Assembly (NCBI GenBank): GCA_964235495.1
Contig: CAXSAX010000015.1
Location: forward strand, 17,193 to 81,192
Origin: LMUY01 sp964235495
Lineage (GTDB): Bacteria > Pseudomonadota > Alphaproteobacteria > Acetobacterales > Acetobacteraceae
DNA: 64,000 nucleotides
Direction: 5' to 3'
Shown: positions 25,195-33,875 of the stretch, piece after piece
Position numbering within the stretch: position 1 is the stretch's first letter
How the letters are laid out: each line of letters begins with the position of its first letter
Translations under genes and position numbers: made by a program
The notes under the pieces: generated by a model
The model's input: only the letters and a program-made list of their open reading frames with translations
Database searches by the model: none
Told to the model about the DNA's origin: nothing

Positions 25195-26616
25195 ATGCCG
25201 CGCACGCTGTTCGATAAAGTCTGGGATGCCCACGTCGTGGACCGGCTGGAGGACGGCACCTGCGTCCTGTACATCGACCGCCATCTGGTGCACGAGGTCA
25301 CCAGCCCGCAGGCGTTCGAGGGCTTGCGCATGGCCGGCCGCCCCGTGCGCCGCCCGGATGCCACGGTGGCCGTGGTGGACCACAACGTGCCCACCTCCGA
25401 CCGCCGCAGCGGCATCGCCGAGCCGGAAAGCCGGCTGCAGGTGGAGACGCTGATCGCCAACGTGGCGAAGTTCGGTGTGCCCTACATTCCGTTGCTCGAC
25501 GCGCGGCAGGGCATCGTCCACATCATCGGGCCGGAGCTGGGCATCAGCCTGCCCGGCACCACCATCGTCTGCGGCGACAGCCACACCTCCACCCATGGCG
25601 CGTTGGGGGCGTTGGCGTTCGGCATCGGCACCTCCGAGGTCGAGCACGTGCTGGCGACGCAGACCCTGCTGCAGAAGCCGGCGCTCAACATGCTGGTGCG
25701 GGTGGAGGGCGAGCTCGCGCCCGGCGTCGCCGCCAAGGACATCGTGCTTGCCATCATCGGCACCATCGGCACTGCCGGCGGCAACGGCCACGTCATCGAG
25801 TATGCCGGCAGCGCCATCCGCGCGCTCGACATGGCCGGGCGGATGACGATCTGCAACATGAGCATCGAAGCCGGGGCGCGGGCCGGCATGATCGCGCCGG
25901 ACGAGGCCACGTTCGACTACGTCCGCACCCGGCCGCAAGCGCCGAAGGGCGAGGCGCTGGAGCAGGCGATCGCCTACTGGCGCACCCTGCCCTCCGACGC
26001 AGGCGCCCGGTATGACCGCGTGGTGGAGCTGGACGCCGCCGCTATCGCGCCCATGGTGAGCTGGGGCACCAACCCGGAGGCGGTGCTGCCGATCACCGCC
26101 GCCGTGCCCGACCCGGCCAGCTACGCCGACCCGGCGCAGGCGGACCAGGTGCGCCGCATGCTCGCCTACATGGATCTGCAGCCGGGCCAGAAACTGGCGG
26201 AGCTGCCGATCGACGTGGTGTTTATAGGCAGCTGCACCAACGGCCGGATCGAGGACATGCGCGCCGCCGCCGCCGTGGTGGGCGACCGCCGCGTGGCGCC
26301 CGGCGTGCGCGCCATGGTGGTGCCCGGCAGCGGCCTGGTGAAGCAGCAGGCGGAGCGCGAGGGGCTGGACCGGGTGTTCACCGCCGCCGGATTCGAGTGG
26401 CGGGAAGCCGGCTGCTCGATGTGCCTGGGGATGAACCCGGACCGGCTGACGGCGGGCCAGCGCTGCGCCAGCACGTCCAACCGCAATTTCGAGGGGCGGC
26501 AGGGACCCGGCGGGCGCACACACCTGCTGTCGCCGGCCATGGCGGCGGCGGCGGCGGTCACCGGACGGCTGACCGACGTGCGCGAGATGGCGGGCGTGCC
26601 AGGCGGGCACGCCTGA
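25195..26616 (+). CDS. leuC: 3-isopropylmalate dehydratase large subunit
   Basis: A 473-residue aconitase-fold enzyme of leucine synthesis that isomerises 2- to 3-isopropylmalate with LeuD. The substrate motif is CGDSHTSTHGALGALAFGIG. The 4Fe-4S ligands are visible as FIGSCTNGRIEDM and CSMCLGMNPD. ATG 25195 is chosen because it follows GGGAGAGACAGG, just after the hairpin repeat. The stop overlaps the leuD ATG by one base. Confidence 0.97.
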   Translation: MPRTLFDKVWDAHVVDRLEDGTCVLYIDRHLVHEVTSPQAFEGLRMAGRPVRRPDATVAVVDHNVPTSDRRSGIAEPESRLQVETLIANVAKFGVPYIPLLDARQGIVHIIGPELGISLPGTTIVCGDSHTSTHGALGALAFGIGTSEVEHVLATQTLLQKPALNMLVRVEGELAPGVAAKDIVLAIIGTIGTAGGNGHVIEYAGSAIRALDMAGRMTICNMSIEAGARAGMIAPDEATFDYVRTRPQAPKGEALEQAIAYWRTLPSDAGARYDRVVELDAAAIAPMVSWGTNPEAVLPITAAVPDPASYADPAQADQVRRMLAYMDLQPGQKLAELPIDVVFIGSCTNGRIEDMRAAAAVVGDRRVAPGVRAMVVPGSGLVKQQAEREGLDRVFTAAGFEWREAGCSMCLGMNPDRLTAGQRCASTSNRNFEGRQGPGGRTHLLSPAMAAAAAVTGRLTDVREMAGVPGGHA

Positions 26617-27227
26617 TGCAGCCCTTCACCATCCTCACCGGCGTCGCGGCCCCGCTGCCGCTGGCCAACGTGGACACCGACAAGATCATCCCGGCGCGCT
26701 TCCTGAAGACCATCAAGCGCACCGGCCTGGGCGTGCACGCCTTTGACGCGCTGCGCTACGACGCGGACGGCGCCGAACAGCCGGACTTCGTGCTGAACCA
26801 GCCCCCGTACCGCCAGGCCGAAATCCTGATCGCGCATGAGAACTTCGGCTGCGGCTCCTCACGCGAGCATGCGCCCTGGGCGCTGCTGGATTTCGGCATA
26901 CGCTGCGTGATCGCGCCGGACTTCGCCGACATCTTCCACGGCAACTGCTTCAAGAACGGCATCTTGCCGATCCGCCTGCCACGGCCAGTGTGCGACCAGC
27001 TGATGGAGGATGCGCGCCTGGGCGGCAACGCGCGGCTGACCGTCGACCTGGCGCGGCAGGTGGTGGTGCGGCCGTCGGGCGAGGAAATCCCGTTCGCCAT
27101 CGACGCCTTCCGCAAGCACCTGCTGCTGCACGGGCTGGACGACATCGACCAAACCATGCTGCGCGGCGCGGCCATCGAGCGCTACGAGGCGGGACGGCCG
27201 GGCTGGCTGCCCGGCGTCACGGCATAG
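26616..27227 (+). CDS. leuD: 3-isopropylmalate dehydratase small subunit
   Basis: A 203-residue swivel-domain subunit. Motifs: NVDTDKIIPARFLKTIKRTGLG, ENFGCGSSREHAPWAL and IAPDFADIFHGNCFKNG, all classic LeuD. It closes the active site of LeuC. The ATG shares a base with the leuC stop, and leuB follows after eight bases, giving a leuCDB operon. Confidence 0.97.
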   Translation: MQPFTILTGVAAPLPLANVDTDKIIPARFLKTIKRTGLGVHAFDALRYDADGAEQPDFVLNQPPYRQAEILIAHENFGCGSSREHAPWALLDFGIRCVIAPDFADIFHGNCFKNGILPIRLPRPVCDQLMEDARLGGNARLTVDLARQVVVRPSGEEIPFAIDAFRKHLLLHGLDDIDQTMLRGAAIERYEAGRPGWLPGVTA

Positions 27228-27235
27228 AGGGCGGC

Positions 27236-28348
27236 ATGGCGGCCAGCAAGACGCTGCTGCTGCTGCCGGGCGACGGCATCGGCCCCGAAGTGATGCGCGA
27301 GGTGCGCCGGGTCATTGACTGGCTGGCTGAGCGCCGGGGCGCGGCGTTCGAGATCAGCGAGGATTTGGTGGGCGGGGCGGCCCTCGACGCGCATGGCTCT
27401 CCCATCTCGCCGCAGACGGTGGCACGGGCCAAGGCGGCGGACGCGGTGCTGTTCGGGGCGGTGGGCGGCCCGCAATGGGACCGCCACGGCTTCGATAATC
27501 GGCCGGAACTCGCCATCCTGACGCTGCGGCGCGAGCTGGGCCTGTTCGCCAATCTGCGGCCGGCGACGGTGCTGGAGCCGCTGCTCGACGCCTCCACCCT
27601 CAAGCCGGAGGTGGTGCGCGGGCTCGACATCATGATCGTGCGGGAGAGCACGGGGGGCATCTACTTCGGCGAGCCGCGCGGCATTGAGATGCTGCCGGAC
27701 GGGCAGCAGCGCGGCATCAACACCGAGGTTTACGCTACCCACGAGATCGAGCGGGTGGCCCGCGTCGCCTTTGAGCTGTCGCGGCGGCGGCAGGGCCGGG
27801 TGTGCAGCGTGGAGAAGGCCAACGTCATGGAGTCGGGCCTGCTGTGGCGGCAGGTGGTCACCGCGCTGGCGGCGCGCGAGTTTCCGGACGTGGCGCTGAG
27901 CCACATGTATGCCGACAACTGCGCCATGCAGCTGGTGCGCAACCCCCGGCAGTTCGACGTGGTCGTCACCGGCAACCTGTTCGGCGACCTGCTGAGCGAC
28001 CTGGCCTCCATGCTGACGGGCAGCCTCGGCATGTTGCCCTCCGCCACGCTGGGCGCGCCCGACCCGGCGGGCCGCCGCCACGCGCTGTACGAGCCGATCC
28101 ATGGCAGCGCGCCGGACATCGCCGGCCAGGGCGTGGCCAACCCGCTCGGCCAGTTGCTGAGCTTCGCCATGCTGCTGCGGCACTCCTTTGCCATGGAGGA
28201 GGACGCGGCGCTGCTTGAGCAGGCCGCCAGCGCTGTGCTGGCCAGCGGGCTGCGCACCGCGGACGTGATGGCACCGGGCGCCACCCTGGTCGGCACCGCC
28301 GTGATGGGGGACGGCTTGCTGCGTGAGCTTGACCGCTTGGCCGGCTAA
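27236..28348 (+). CDS. leuB: 3-isopropylmalate dehydrogenase
   Basis: A 370-residue NAD-dependent decarboxylating dehydrogenase, the step after LeuCD in leucine synthesis. It begins LLLLPGDGIGPEVMREV and has VRESTGGIYFGEPRG, SVEKANVMESGLLWR, NLFGDLLSDLAS and YEPIHGSAPDIAGQGVANP. ATG 27236 follows GAGGGCGGC. A tRNA-Arg gene lies 47 bases after the stop. Confidence 0.97.
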   Translation: MAASKTLLLLPGDGIGPEVMREVRRVIDWLAERRGAAFEISEDLVGGAALDAHGSPISPQTVARAKAADAVLFGAVGGPQWDRHGFDNRPELAILTLRRELGLFANLRPATVLEPLLDASTLKPEVVRGLDIMIVRESTGGIYFGEPRGIEMLPDGQQRGINTEVYATHEIERVARVAFELSRRRQGRVCSVEKANVMESGLLWRQVVTALAAREFPDVALSHMYADNCAMQLVRNPRQFDVVVTGNLFGDLLSDLASMLTGSLGMLPSATLGAPDPAGRRHALYEPIHGSAPDIAGQGVANPLGQLLSFAMLLRHSFAMEEDAALLEQAASAVLASGLRTADVMAPGATLVGTAVMGDGLLRELDRLAG

Positions 28349-28395
28349 TTCCGGGTTGTCTGCCCGGGCGGCTTGGCCTACACACCCCGCTCGCG

Positions 28396-28472
28396 GCGCC
28401 CGTAGCTCAATTGGATAGAGCACCAGACTACGAATCTGGGGGTTGGAAGTTCGAGTCTTTCCGGGCGCGCCA
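28396..28472 (+). tRNA. tRNA-Arg (anticodon ACG), CCA encoded
   Basis: A 77-base cloverleaf. The acceptor stem GCGCCCG pairs with CGGGCGC, the D arm is GCTC...GAGC, the anticodon stem CCAGA/TCTGG encloses the loop CTACGAA with anticodon ACG at 28430-28432, and the T arm is GGAAG-TTCGAGT-CTTTC. It ends G-CCA at 28469-28472. Wobble A34 would be deaminated to inosine to read CGN codons. It is the boundary between the conserved leu block and the variable glycan cluster. Confidence 0.96.
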
Positions 28473-28532
28473 GTATTCGCTGCCATCCCCCATGCTGTGC
28501 ATGGCCAGTCAGGCGATTCCGGTCTTGGATGG

Positions 28533-31391
28533 ATGCCGTCAAGCTGTTGCGATGTTGTGGCGTCGTTAGAGGACGGTCTCGCAGGGCTGCCGGACGACGC
28601 CCTCGCGCTGCGTGCGGCGCTCGACGGCCAGGAGCGCGCCGAAGCCAGGTCTTGGGGGCAGCGAAACAGGATCGATCGCCTGCTGCAATCGGAGGCAGCG
28701 GCGCAGGCGTCCCTGCTGGCCGCCCAGGCCCGCATCGAGCAGCTGCAGCGTGAGCAAGCGCGCCTGCTGGGCCGGCTGAGCTGGCGCGTGACCTGGCCGA
28801 TCCGCTACGCCCAGCACCGCTTTCCGCGTGCAGGGGGCGCAGCGGTGGTCTTGGTGCGCGCCCTCCGGCGGGCCGCCGGGTTGCCAGCTGCGCTGGCCGC
28901 CGGGCTGCGCGCCCGGTCGCTGCTGCGGCAGAGGGAGGCCCAGATTGGCGTGGATCCCGCGTTCGATGCGGCGCATTACAGCAGGCATCCCTCCGCATCG
29001 CGCAGCGGCCTGAGCCCGGCGCGCCATTACTTGCTGCATGGCCGGTTCCAGGGGCTGAGCCCGCATCCCTTGTTCGACCCCCCGTGGTATCGCGCCCGGT
29101 ATCCCGACATCGGCGACCAGGAGCCTTTGCTGCACTACATCACGCGGGGGCGGGCGGAGGACCGGTGGCCGAACGCCCTGTTCGATCCCCGGTGGTACCG
29201 CCAGCAGCATCAAACGGCCGGGATGCCTGGCCAGGATGTGCTGCTGTATTTCAGCACGGTCGGGACCGTGCGGCAGCACGACCCATCGCCCTTGTTCCAG
29301 TCCCGCCGCTACCTGGACTGGTACCCGGACGTGGCGGCGAGCGGCATGAATCCGCTGGCGCACTACCTGGCGCACGGCCGGCACGAGAAGCGGACGGCCT
29401 CGCTCGAAGCCTTGGAGGCGGTTCCGGTTGACCAGGCGCCGATCGAAGCGCGCAAGCGGCCGCAGGGCGGCCCGGAAGCGGCGTTGCTGGTGACGCACTC
29501 GCCTGATGGCCGGTTGAAGCCGCATGTGCGGCATTACCTGCAATGCCTAAAGCAGGAAGGCGTCGCAGCCACGCTGATCGTCGCGGCGGACCACGGCTTC
29601 AGCGACGACGAGCCCTGGCTTCGCGAGCTGGTGGACGGGCTTTACGTCCGCCAGAACGGGGGTTGGGACTTCGCTTGCTGGGCGCATGTGCTGCGGCTGA
29701 ACCGCCAGCTCTATCGGTCCGACATCCTGTATTGGTTGAACGACAGCGTCATCGGTCCGGTGAACCAGGCAGCGTTCCGGGCCGTGCTGCAGCGCGTGAG
29801 GGAGGGGCGGTGCGACGCCATGGGGCTCACCGCCAGCCTTGAGCGCGGTTACCACGTGCAGAGCTTCTTCCTGGCGCTCAAGGCGCAGGCGCTTCGATCG
29901 GCGTGCTTCCAAGCCTTCGTGCTCGGCATCCAAAGCCTGCGCAACAAGGAGGACGCCATCAATGTCTACGAGATCAGGCTGACCGCCGTTCTCAGGGCAG
30001 CCGGCCTGTCCGTGGCGGCGGTGTTCGAGCCGGCCGACCACGCCAATCCAGCAATCCACCAGTGGGAGGCGCTGCTGGAGGCCGGCTTTCCGTTCGTCAA
30101 GGTCGCAGCTGTCAGGCACGGCCTCGAGCACGGCGACGCGGCCGGTTGCAGGACGGCCCTGGCCAGGCACGGCATCGACGCCTTGCTGGCTGAACGGCTT
30201 TGCCGGGACGGGCCCGACGCCCCGGCTGAGGTTGCGTGTCCAGCACATGTCTCGCCGCTGGCCGATCCGCCCCAGATCACCTTCGTCGGCCCGTTCAACT
30301 TCGGCAACGGCCTGGGCGTCGCCGCACGGGGCTACATGGCGGCCCTGATGCACCTGGGCCTCCCGGCCACCCTGCTGCCGGTCGAGCGGCCGTTCAACGT
30401 GCATCAGCGGGTGGCGCCGACCCTGCCGTGCACCGAATGCGTCGGGCCGGCGGACGTGGCGCTCGTGCACCTGAACCCGGAGGCGTGGGACGCCTTGCTC
30501 ACCGCTGCCCAGTCCGCGGCGGTCGATGCGGCGCGACACCGGGTCGGCCTGTTCGTGTGGGAGTCGATGGACGTGCCGCAGCGCTTTGCGGCGATCACGC
30601 GGCGGCTGAGCGCAGTGTGGGCGCCGAGCTGCTACTGCGCGAACGCGTTCCGGCAGGTCTCCGAAGCGCCGGTGCACGTCGTCCCCTACGTCGTCCCGGT
30701 GCGGCCGCCCGGTATCGGCGCGAGCCGCGTCCTGCAGCTCAAGCAGGAGCTGGGGCTTGCCCCGGCGAGCCGGGTGGTCCTGTTCAGCTTCGACGCCTCC
30801 AGCTATCTCGCGCGCAAGAACCCGCAGGCCCTGGTGCGGGCGTTCGACCGGTCCGGGCTGGCCGGCGCGGGATGGCGGCTCCTGCTGAAGACCAAGCACC
30901 TGCGCGCCGCGGAAGCGGGCGGGCGCATGCTGCTGGACGCGGTCGAGCGCAGCGTCGGCACGCTGCTGGTTGATCGTCCGGTCGATCAGGAGGCTGCTCT
31001 CGCCTTGATGGCGATGGCCGACATCTACGCCTCGCCCCATGCATCCGAGGGCTTCGGCCTGACGATCGCGGAGGCGATGGCGATGGGCAAGCCGGTGGTG
31101 GCGAGCGATTTCGGCGGCAGCACCGACTTCCTTGACGCGAGCTGCGGCTTTCCGGTCCGCTGCACGCCGTGGCAGCTGGCGGAGGATGACGGCGCCTACC
31201 CCAAGGGAACCACCTGGGGGCGCATCGATGAGGATCGCCTGGCTGAGACCTTGGCGAGCGTCGCCTCGCTTCCGGCGGCGGCATTGCTGGATATCGGCGC
31301 CCAGGCCCGGCAACGCATCCAGACGCAGCTTTCGCCCGAGGCGGTCGCGGGCAGGATGCGTGCGGAGATCAACGATCTGCTGGGGCTGTGA
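28533..31391 (+). CDS. Multidomain glycosyltransferase with FD-WY repeats, RgpF-like and GT4 domains
   Basis: A 952-residue protein. Residues 1-100 are coiled-coil-like and end in LSWRVTWPIR. Residues 140-287 hold four repeats of the FDxxWYxxxYPD...PLxHYLxxGR type. Residues about 319-527 match the rhamnan-synthesis F domain (LLVTHSPDGRLKPHVRHYL, NGGWDFACWAHVL, YWLNDSVIGPV), associated with rhamnose polysaccharides. The C-terminal GT4 domain starts near residue 581 (FVGPFNFGNGLG) and has SPHASEGFGLTIAEAMAMGKPVVASDFGG. ATG 28533 is the first clear start after the tRNA. It is likely to extend or decorate a rhamnose glycan on the cytoplasmic side. The next gene starts 22 bases on. Confidence 0.85.
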   Translation: MPSSCCDVVASLEDGLAGLPDDALALRAALDGQERAEARSWGQRNRIDRLLQSEAAAQASLLAAQARIEQLQREQARLLGRLSWRVTWPIRYAQHRFPRAGGAAVVLVRALRRAAGLPAALAAGLRARSLLRQREAQIGVDPAFDAAHYSRHPSASRSGLSPARHYLLHGRFQGLSPHPLFDPPWYRARYPDIGDQEPLLHYITRGRAEDRWPNALFDPRWYRQQHQTAGMPGQDVLLYFSTVGTVRQHDPSPLFQSRRYLDWYPDVAASGMNPLAHYLAHGRHEKRTASLEALEAVPVDQAPIEARKRPQGGPEAALLVTHSPDGRLKPHVRHYLQCLKQEGVAATLIVAADHGFSDDEPWLRELVDGLYVRQNGGWDFACWAHVLRLNRQLYRSDILYWLNDSVIGPVNQAAFRAVLQRVREGRCDAMGLTASLERGYHVQSFFLALKAQALRSACFQAFVLGIQSLRNKEDAINVYEIRLTAVLRAAGLSVAAVFEPADHANPAIHQWEALLEAGFPFVKVAAVRHGLEHGDAAGCRTALARHGIDALLAERLCRDGPDAPAEVACPAHVSPLADPPQITFVGPFNFGNGLGVAARGYMAALMHLGLPATLLPVERPFNVHQRVAPTLPCTECVGPADVALVHLNPEAWDALLTAAQSAAVDAARHRVGLFVWESMDVPQRFAAITRRLSAVWAPSCYCANAFRQVSEAPVHVVPYVVPVRPPGIGASRVLQLKQELGLAPASRVVLFSFDASSYLARKNPQALVRAFDRSGLAGAGWRLLLKTKHLRAAEAGGRMLLDAVERSVGTLLVDRPVDQEAALALMAMADIYASPHASEGFGLTIAEAMAMGKPVVASDFGGSTDFLDASCGFPVRCTPWQLAEDDGAYPKGTTWGRIDEDRLAETLASVASLPAAALLDIGAQARQRIQTQLSPEAVAGRMRAEINDLLGL

Positions 31392-31413
31392 TGCGGCAAC
31401 CGGGTGGCCAGGC

Positions 31414-32898
31414 ATGACGCCCGACCTGCTGGCCCTGGTCCTCGCGCCGAACGGACAGTGGACCACGGCCGCCGCGACCCATTTCACCCGGGACAGGGAG
31501 CCCGTTTGGGATTTGGCGTGCTGGTACGTGTTCAGCGACCGGCAGGCGGAGCTTCACCCCGGCCTTGCCGCCCTGCTGCATGGCTACGCGGAGCAGCGGC
31601 CGGATGTGGACATCGTGCATGGCGACGAGGTCATCGCTGCGGCGCCGGGCCAGCCGTTGCAGCACCTGTGCAAGCCCGCCTTCGATGCGACGCAGCTGGT
31701 CGCGCAGGACTACATCGGGGTGCCCATCGCCGTTCGCGGCCGGGTCATGGCAGCCCTGGGCGGGCTGGATGCGTCCGCTGGCTCGGCGCAGGTTTACGAC
31801 CTCGTGCTGCGCGCGACGGCGACTGGGTTCGCGGTCGGCCGCATCGAGCAGGTGCTGGCCGTGAACCCGGCCGGCATTGCACGGGCCACCACGCCGGACC
31901 GCCTGGCGGTGCTGAGGCGAGGCTTGGCGCGCAGCCACCCCGACCATGAAGTCGGGCCGGGCCTGGCAGCCTGCACGGTTGAGCTGCGCCGCAGGTTTGA
32001 CGACCCGCCGCCTGTGAGCCTCGTGATCCTGCCGCGCCGCGGGGCCGCGCGCCTGGCTCCCGGCCTGCTGGACAGCCTCGCCCGCACCGACTGGCCGATG
32101 GATCGCCTCCATGTCGTCATCGGGGAGGATGCGACGGCTGGCCCGGAGCCGTCCCGGCCGTTCGGGATGCGACGGGTGGCGACGCAGGGCCTGAGCGAGG
32201 CCGCCAGCGTCAACCGGCTCTGGCGGGCCAGCGAGGCGGAGCACCTGGTGTTCCTGGACGCGGGATTGCTGGTCAGCGAGCCAGGCTGGCTGCGGGCGCT
32301 GATGACCTTCGCCGCCGACCCAGGAATCGGCGGCGTGGGCGCCCGGCTGCTGAGTCCGGACGGCGCCGTCCGGCATGCGGGGATGGCGTGCGGCACGCCG
32401 GGTTCCCCCGGCTTCGCCGGCCTGCCGGAGGCGGCCGCCCCCGACCAGAACTGGGCGGTGGTGCAGCGCGAGGGGTCCGTGGTGTCCGGGGAGGCGTTCG
32501 CCACGAGGCGCAGCCTGCTGCACTACGTGAATGGCCTGGACGAGCGTTTCGGGTTCGCCTGCGGCCAGGCGGATTTGTGCCTGCGGCTGCGGCTGCTGGG
32601 CTTCCGCATGGTGTATACCCCGCATGCGGAGCTGACGCAGCGTCGGGGCGCGTCCGACGGCGATCCTGGTCCTGAACCGGACGAGACCGCGCTGTTCCTG
32701 CAGAGGTGGCAGGGCTTCCTCGCCGATGACCCGGCGCATCATCCGCGGCTGAGCCGGAACGCGTCAGTGGTGGCGCCCACGCCGTCCGATCAGGATTGGT
32801 GGCGTCAGCGCCCGAACAGACGGCTGAACAGCCCTTTGCCTGACGCTGACGAAGCGGGCGGCGGGGCGGGCGGCGGCGCGGGCGTCCAGCCAGAGTAG
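31414..32898 (+). CDS. Family 2-like glycosyltransferase, divergent
   Basis: A 494-residue protein. The C-terminal half is GT2-like: VSLVILPRRGAARLAPGLLDSLARTDWP, AEHLVFLDAGLLV where a DxD is expected, then GGVGARLLSPDGAVRHAGMACG and GLDERFGFACGQADLCLRLRLLGFRMVYTPHAEL, as in tandem GT2 enzymes of surface polysaccharides. The N-terminal half resembles an incomplete GT2 (VDIVHGDEVIA). The DxD is weak, so the donor-binding ability is uncertain. The last 94 bases overlap the end of the converging methyltransferase gene, giving a Gly-rich tail. Confidence 0.78.
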   Translation: MTPDLLALVLAPNGQWTTAAATHFTRDREPVWDLACWYVFSDRQAELHPGLAALLHGYAEQRPDVDIVHGDEVIAAAPGQPLQHLCKPAFDATQLVAQDYIGVPIAVRGRVMAALGGLDASAGSAQVYDLVLRATATGFAVGRIEQVLAVNPAGIARATTPDRLAVLRRGLARSHPDHEVGPGLAACTVELRRRFDDPPPVSLVILPRRGAARLAPGLLDSLARTDWPMDRLHVVIGEDATAGPEPSRPFGMRRVATQGLSEAASVNRLWRASEAEHLVFLDAGLLVSEPGWLRALMTFAADPGIGGVGARLLSPDGAVRHAGMACGTPGSPGFAGLPEAAAPDQNWAVVQREGSVVSGEAFATRRSLLHYVNGLDERFGFACGQADLCLRLRLLGFRMVYTPHAELTQRRGASDGDPGPEPDETALFLQRWQGFLADDPAHHPRLSRNASVVAPTPSDQDWWRQRPNRRLNSPLPDADEAGGGAGGGAGVQPE

Positions 32899-33875
32899 TT
32901 GATCCGGTCAGCTTCCGCCTCGCTGAGCGGCGCCAGCGGCGTCGGCCGGCGCCGCGCCACCACGGCGGTCTGATAGTTCGGCACGACGCCGCTCTCGGTC
33001 AGCATACGCTCCATCAGCACGATCAGCCGGCCGATTGTCTGGTCTTTCGGGTCTTCCCAATCAAAGTTGGGCAGGATGCCGGTGAAGAACGGCCGCATGA
33101 TGCTGCCGCCGTAGTCGCGCCGGTCGATCACGTCGAAATACTGGTAGGTGAGCGGCAGGATGCGCGAGGCGTGCACCCCTTCGGAGGGGTCGTGCTGCAT
33201 CATCCAGTCCAGCGACGGCTTCGGCACGCCCGGGCGCTGGTGCTTGGCGAGCACGTCCCAGCGGTAGCGCGACGCCAGGCAGGCGTCGATGCGGTTCATC
33301 AGCGCGAGCACGTGGTCGTCGTAGATGTGGTGGTCCGGGCCGACATACTCGTCGAAGATCAGCAGCCCGTCCGGCTTCAGCACCCGGTGCATCAGCTGGA
33401 ACATGGCCTCGATCTCGAAGAAATGGTGGATCGCCGCCTGCACGAACACGACGTCGAACCCGGCGGTCGGCAGGTCCTCCGTCAGCACGTCGCCGCAACG
33501 CAGCTCCAGGCGTTCGGCGTAGGGCTGCCCGGCCACCCGCGCCGCCGCCGCCGTGATCGCGGAGCGCGACATCTCGTAGGCGACCATGTGCTGCGCGTAG
33601 CCCGCCTTGACCATGTGCTCCTCGATGAAGGCCATGCCGCAGCCGATGGACAGCATGCGCGCCGGCGGCGGCGTGAGATGGCGCTGGCCGATGGCGTCGA
33701 TGATCCAGCCATCGGGCGAGCCCGTGGTCGGCTCGGCGATGGCGTGGCGATAGAGGAACTTGTGCTGCGTGTAATCGACCGGGTCGCCGTCCACGTTGGG
33801 CTGCGAGCCGACATGCTCGCCGCCCTCGTAGCGTTGGTCCCAAACGGCGGTGGCGTCGGTCGCCTTCTCGGTCAT
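32805..33875 (-). CDS. Class I SAM-dependent methyltransferase
   Basis: A 356-residue enzyme. The SAM-binding motif is MLSIGCGMAFIEEHMVKAG, then ERLELRCGDVL and FDVVFVQAAIHHFFEIEAMFQLMHRVLKPDGLLIFDEYVG, a Methyltransf_11/25-type core. The C-terminal part (about 130 residues) is family-specific, ending in a proline run and an amphipathic GLFSRLFGR that may touch the membrane. Its ATG overlaps the stop of the tandem-GT4 gene (ATGA), so it is the last gene of the minus-strand glycan operon. It probably methylates a sugar of the glycan, but the acceptor is unknown. Confidence 0.85.
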   Translation of the reverse strand: MTEKATDATAVWDQRYEGGEHVGSQPNVDGDPVDYTQHKFLYRHAIAEPTTGSPDGWIIDAIGQRHLTPPPARMLSIGCGMAFIEEHMVKAGYAQHMVAYEMSRSAITAAAARVAGQPYAERLELRCGDVLTEDLPTAGFDVVFVQAAIHHFFEIEAMFQLMHRVLKPDGLLIFDEYVGPDHHIYDDHVLALMNRIDACLASRYRWDVLAKHQRPGVPKPSLDWMMQHDPSEGVHASRILPLTYQYFDVIDRRDYGGSIMRPFFTGILPNFDWEDPKDQTIGRLIVLMERMLTESGVVPNYQTAVVARRRPTPLAPLSEAEADRINYSGWTPAPPPAPPPASSASGKGLFSRLFGR

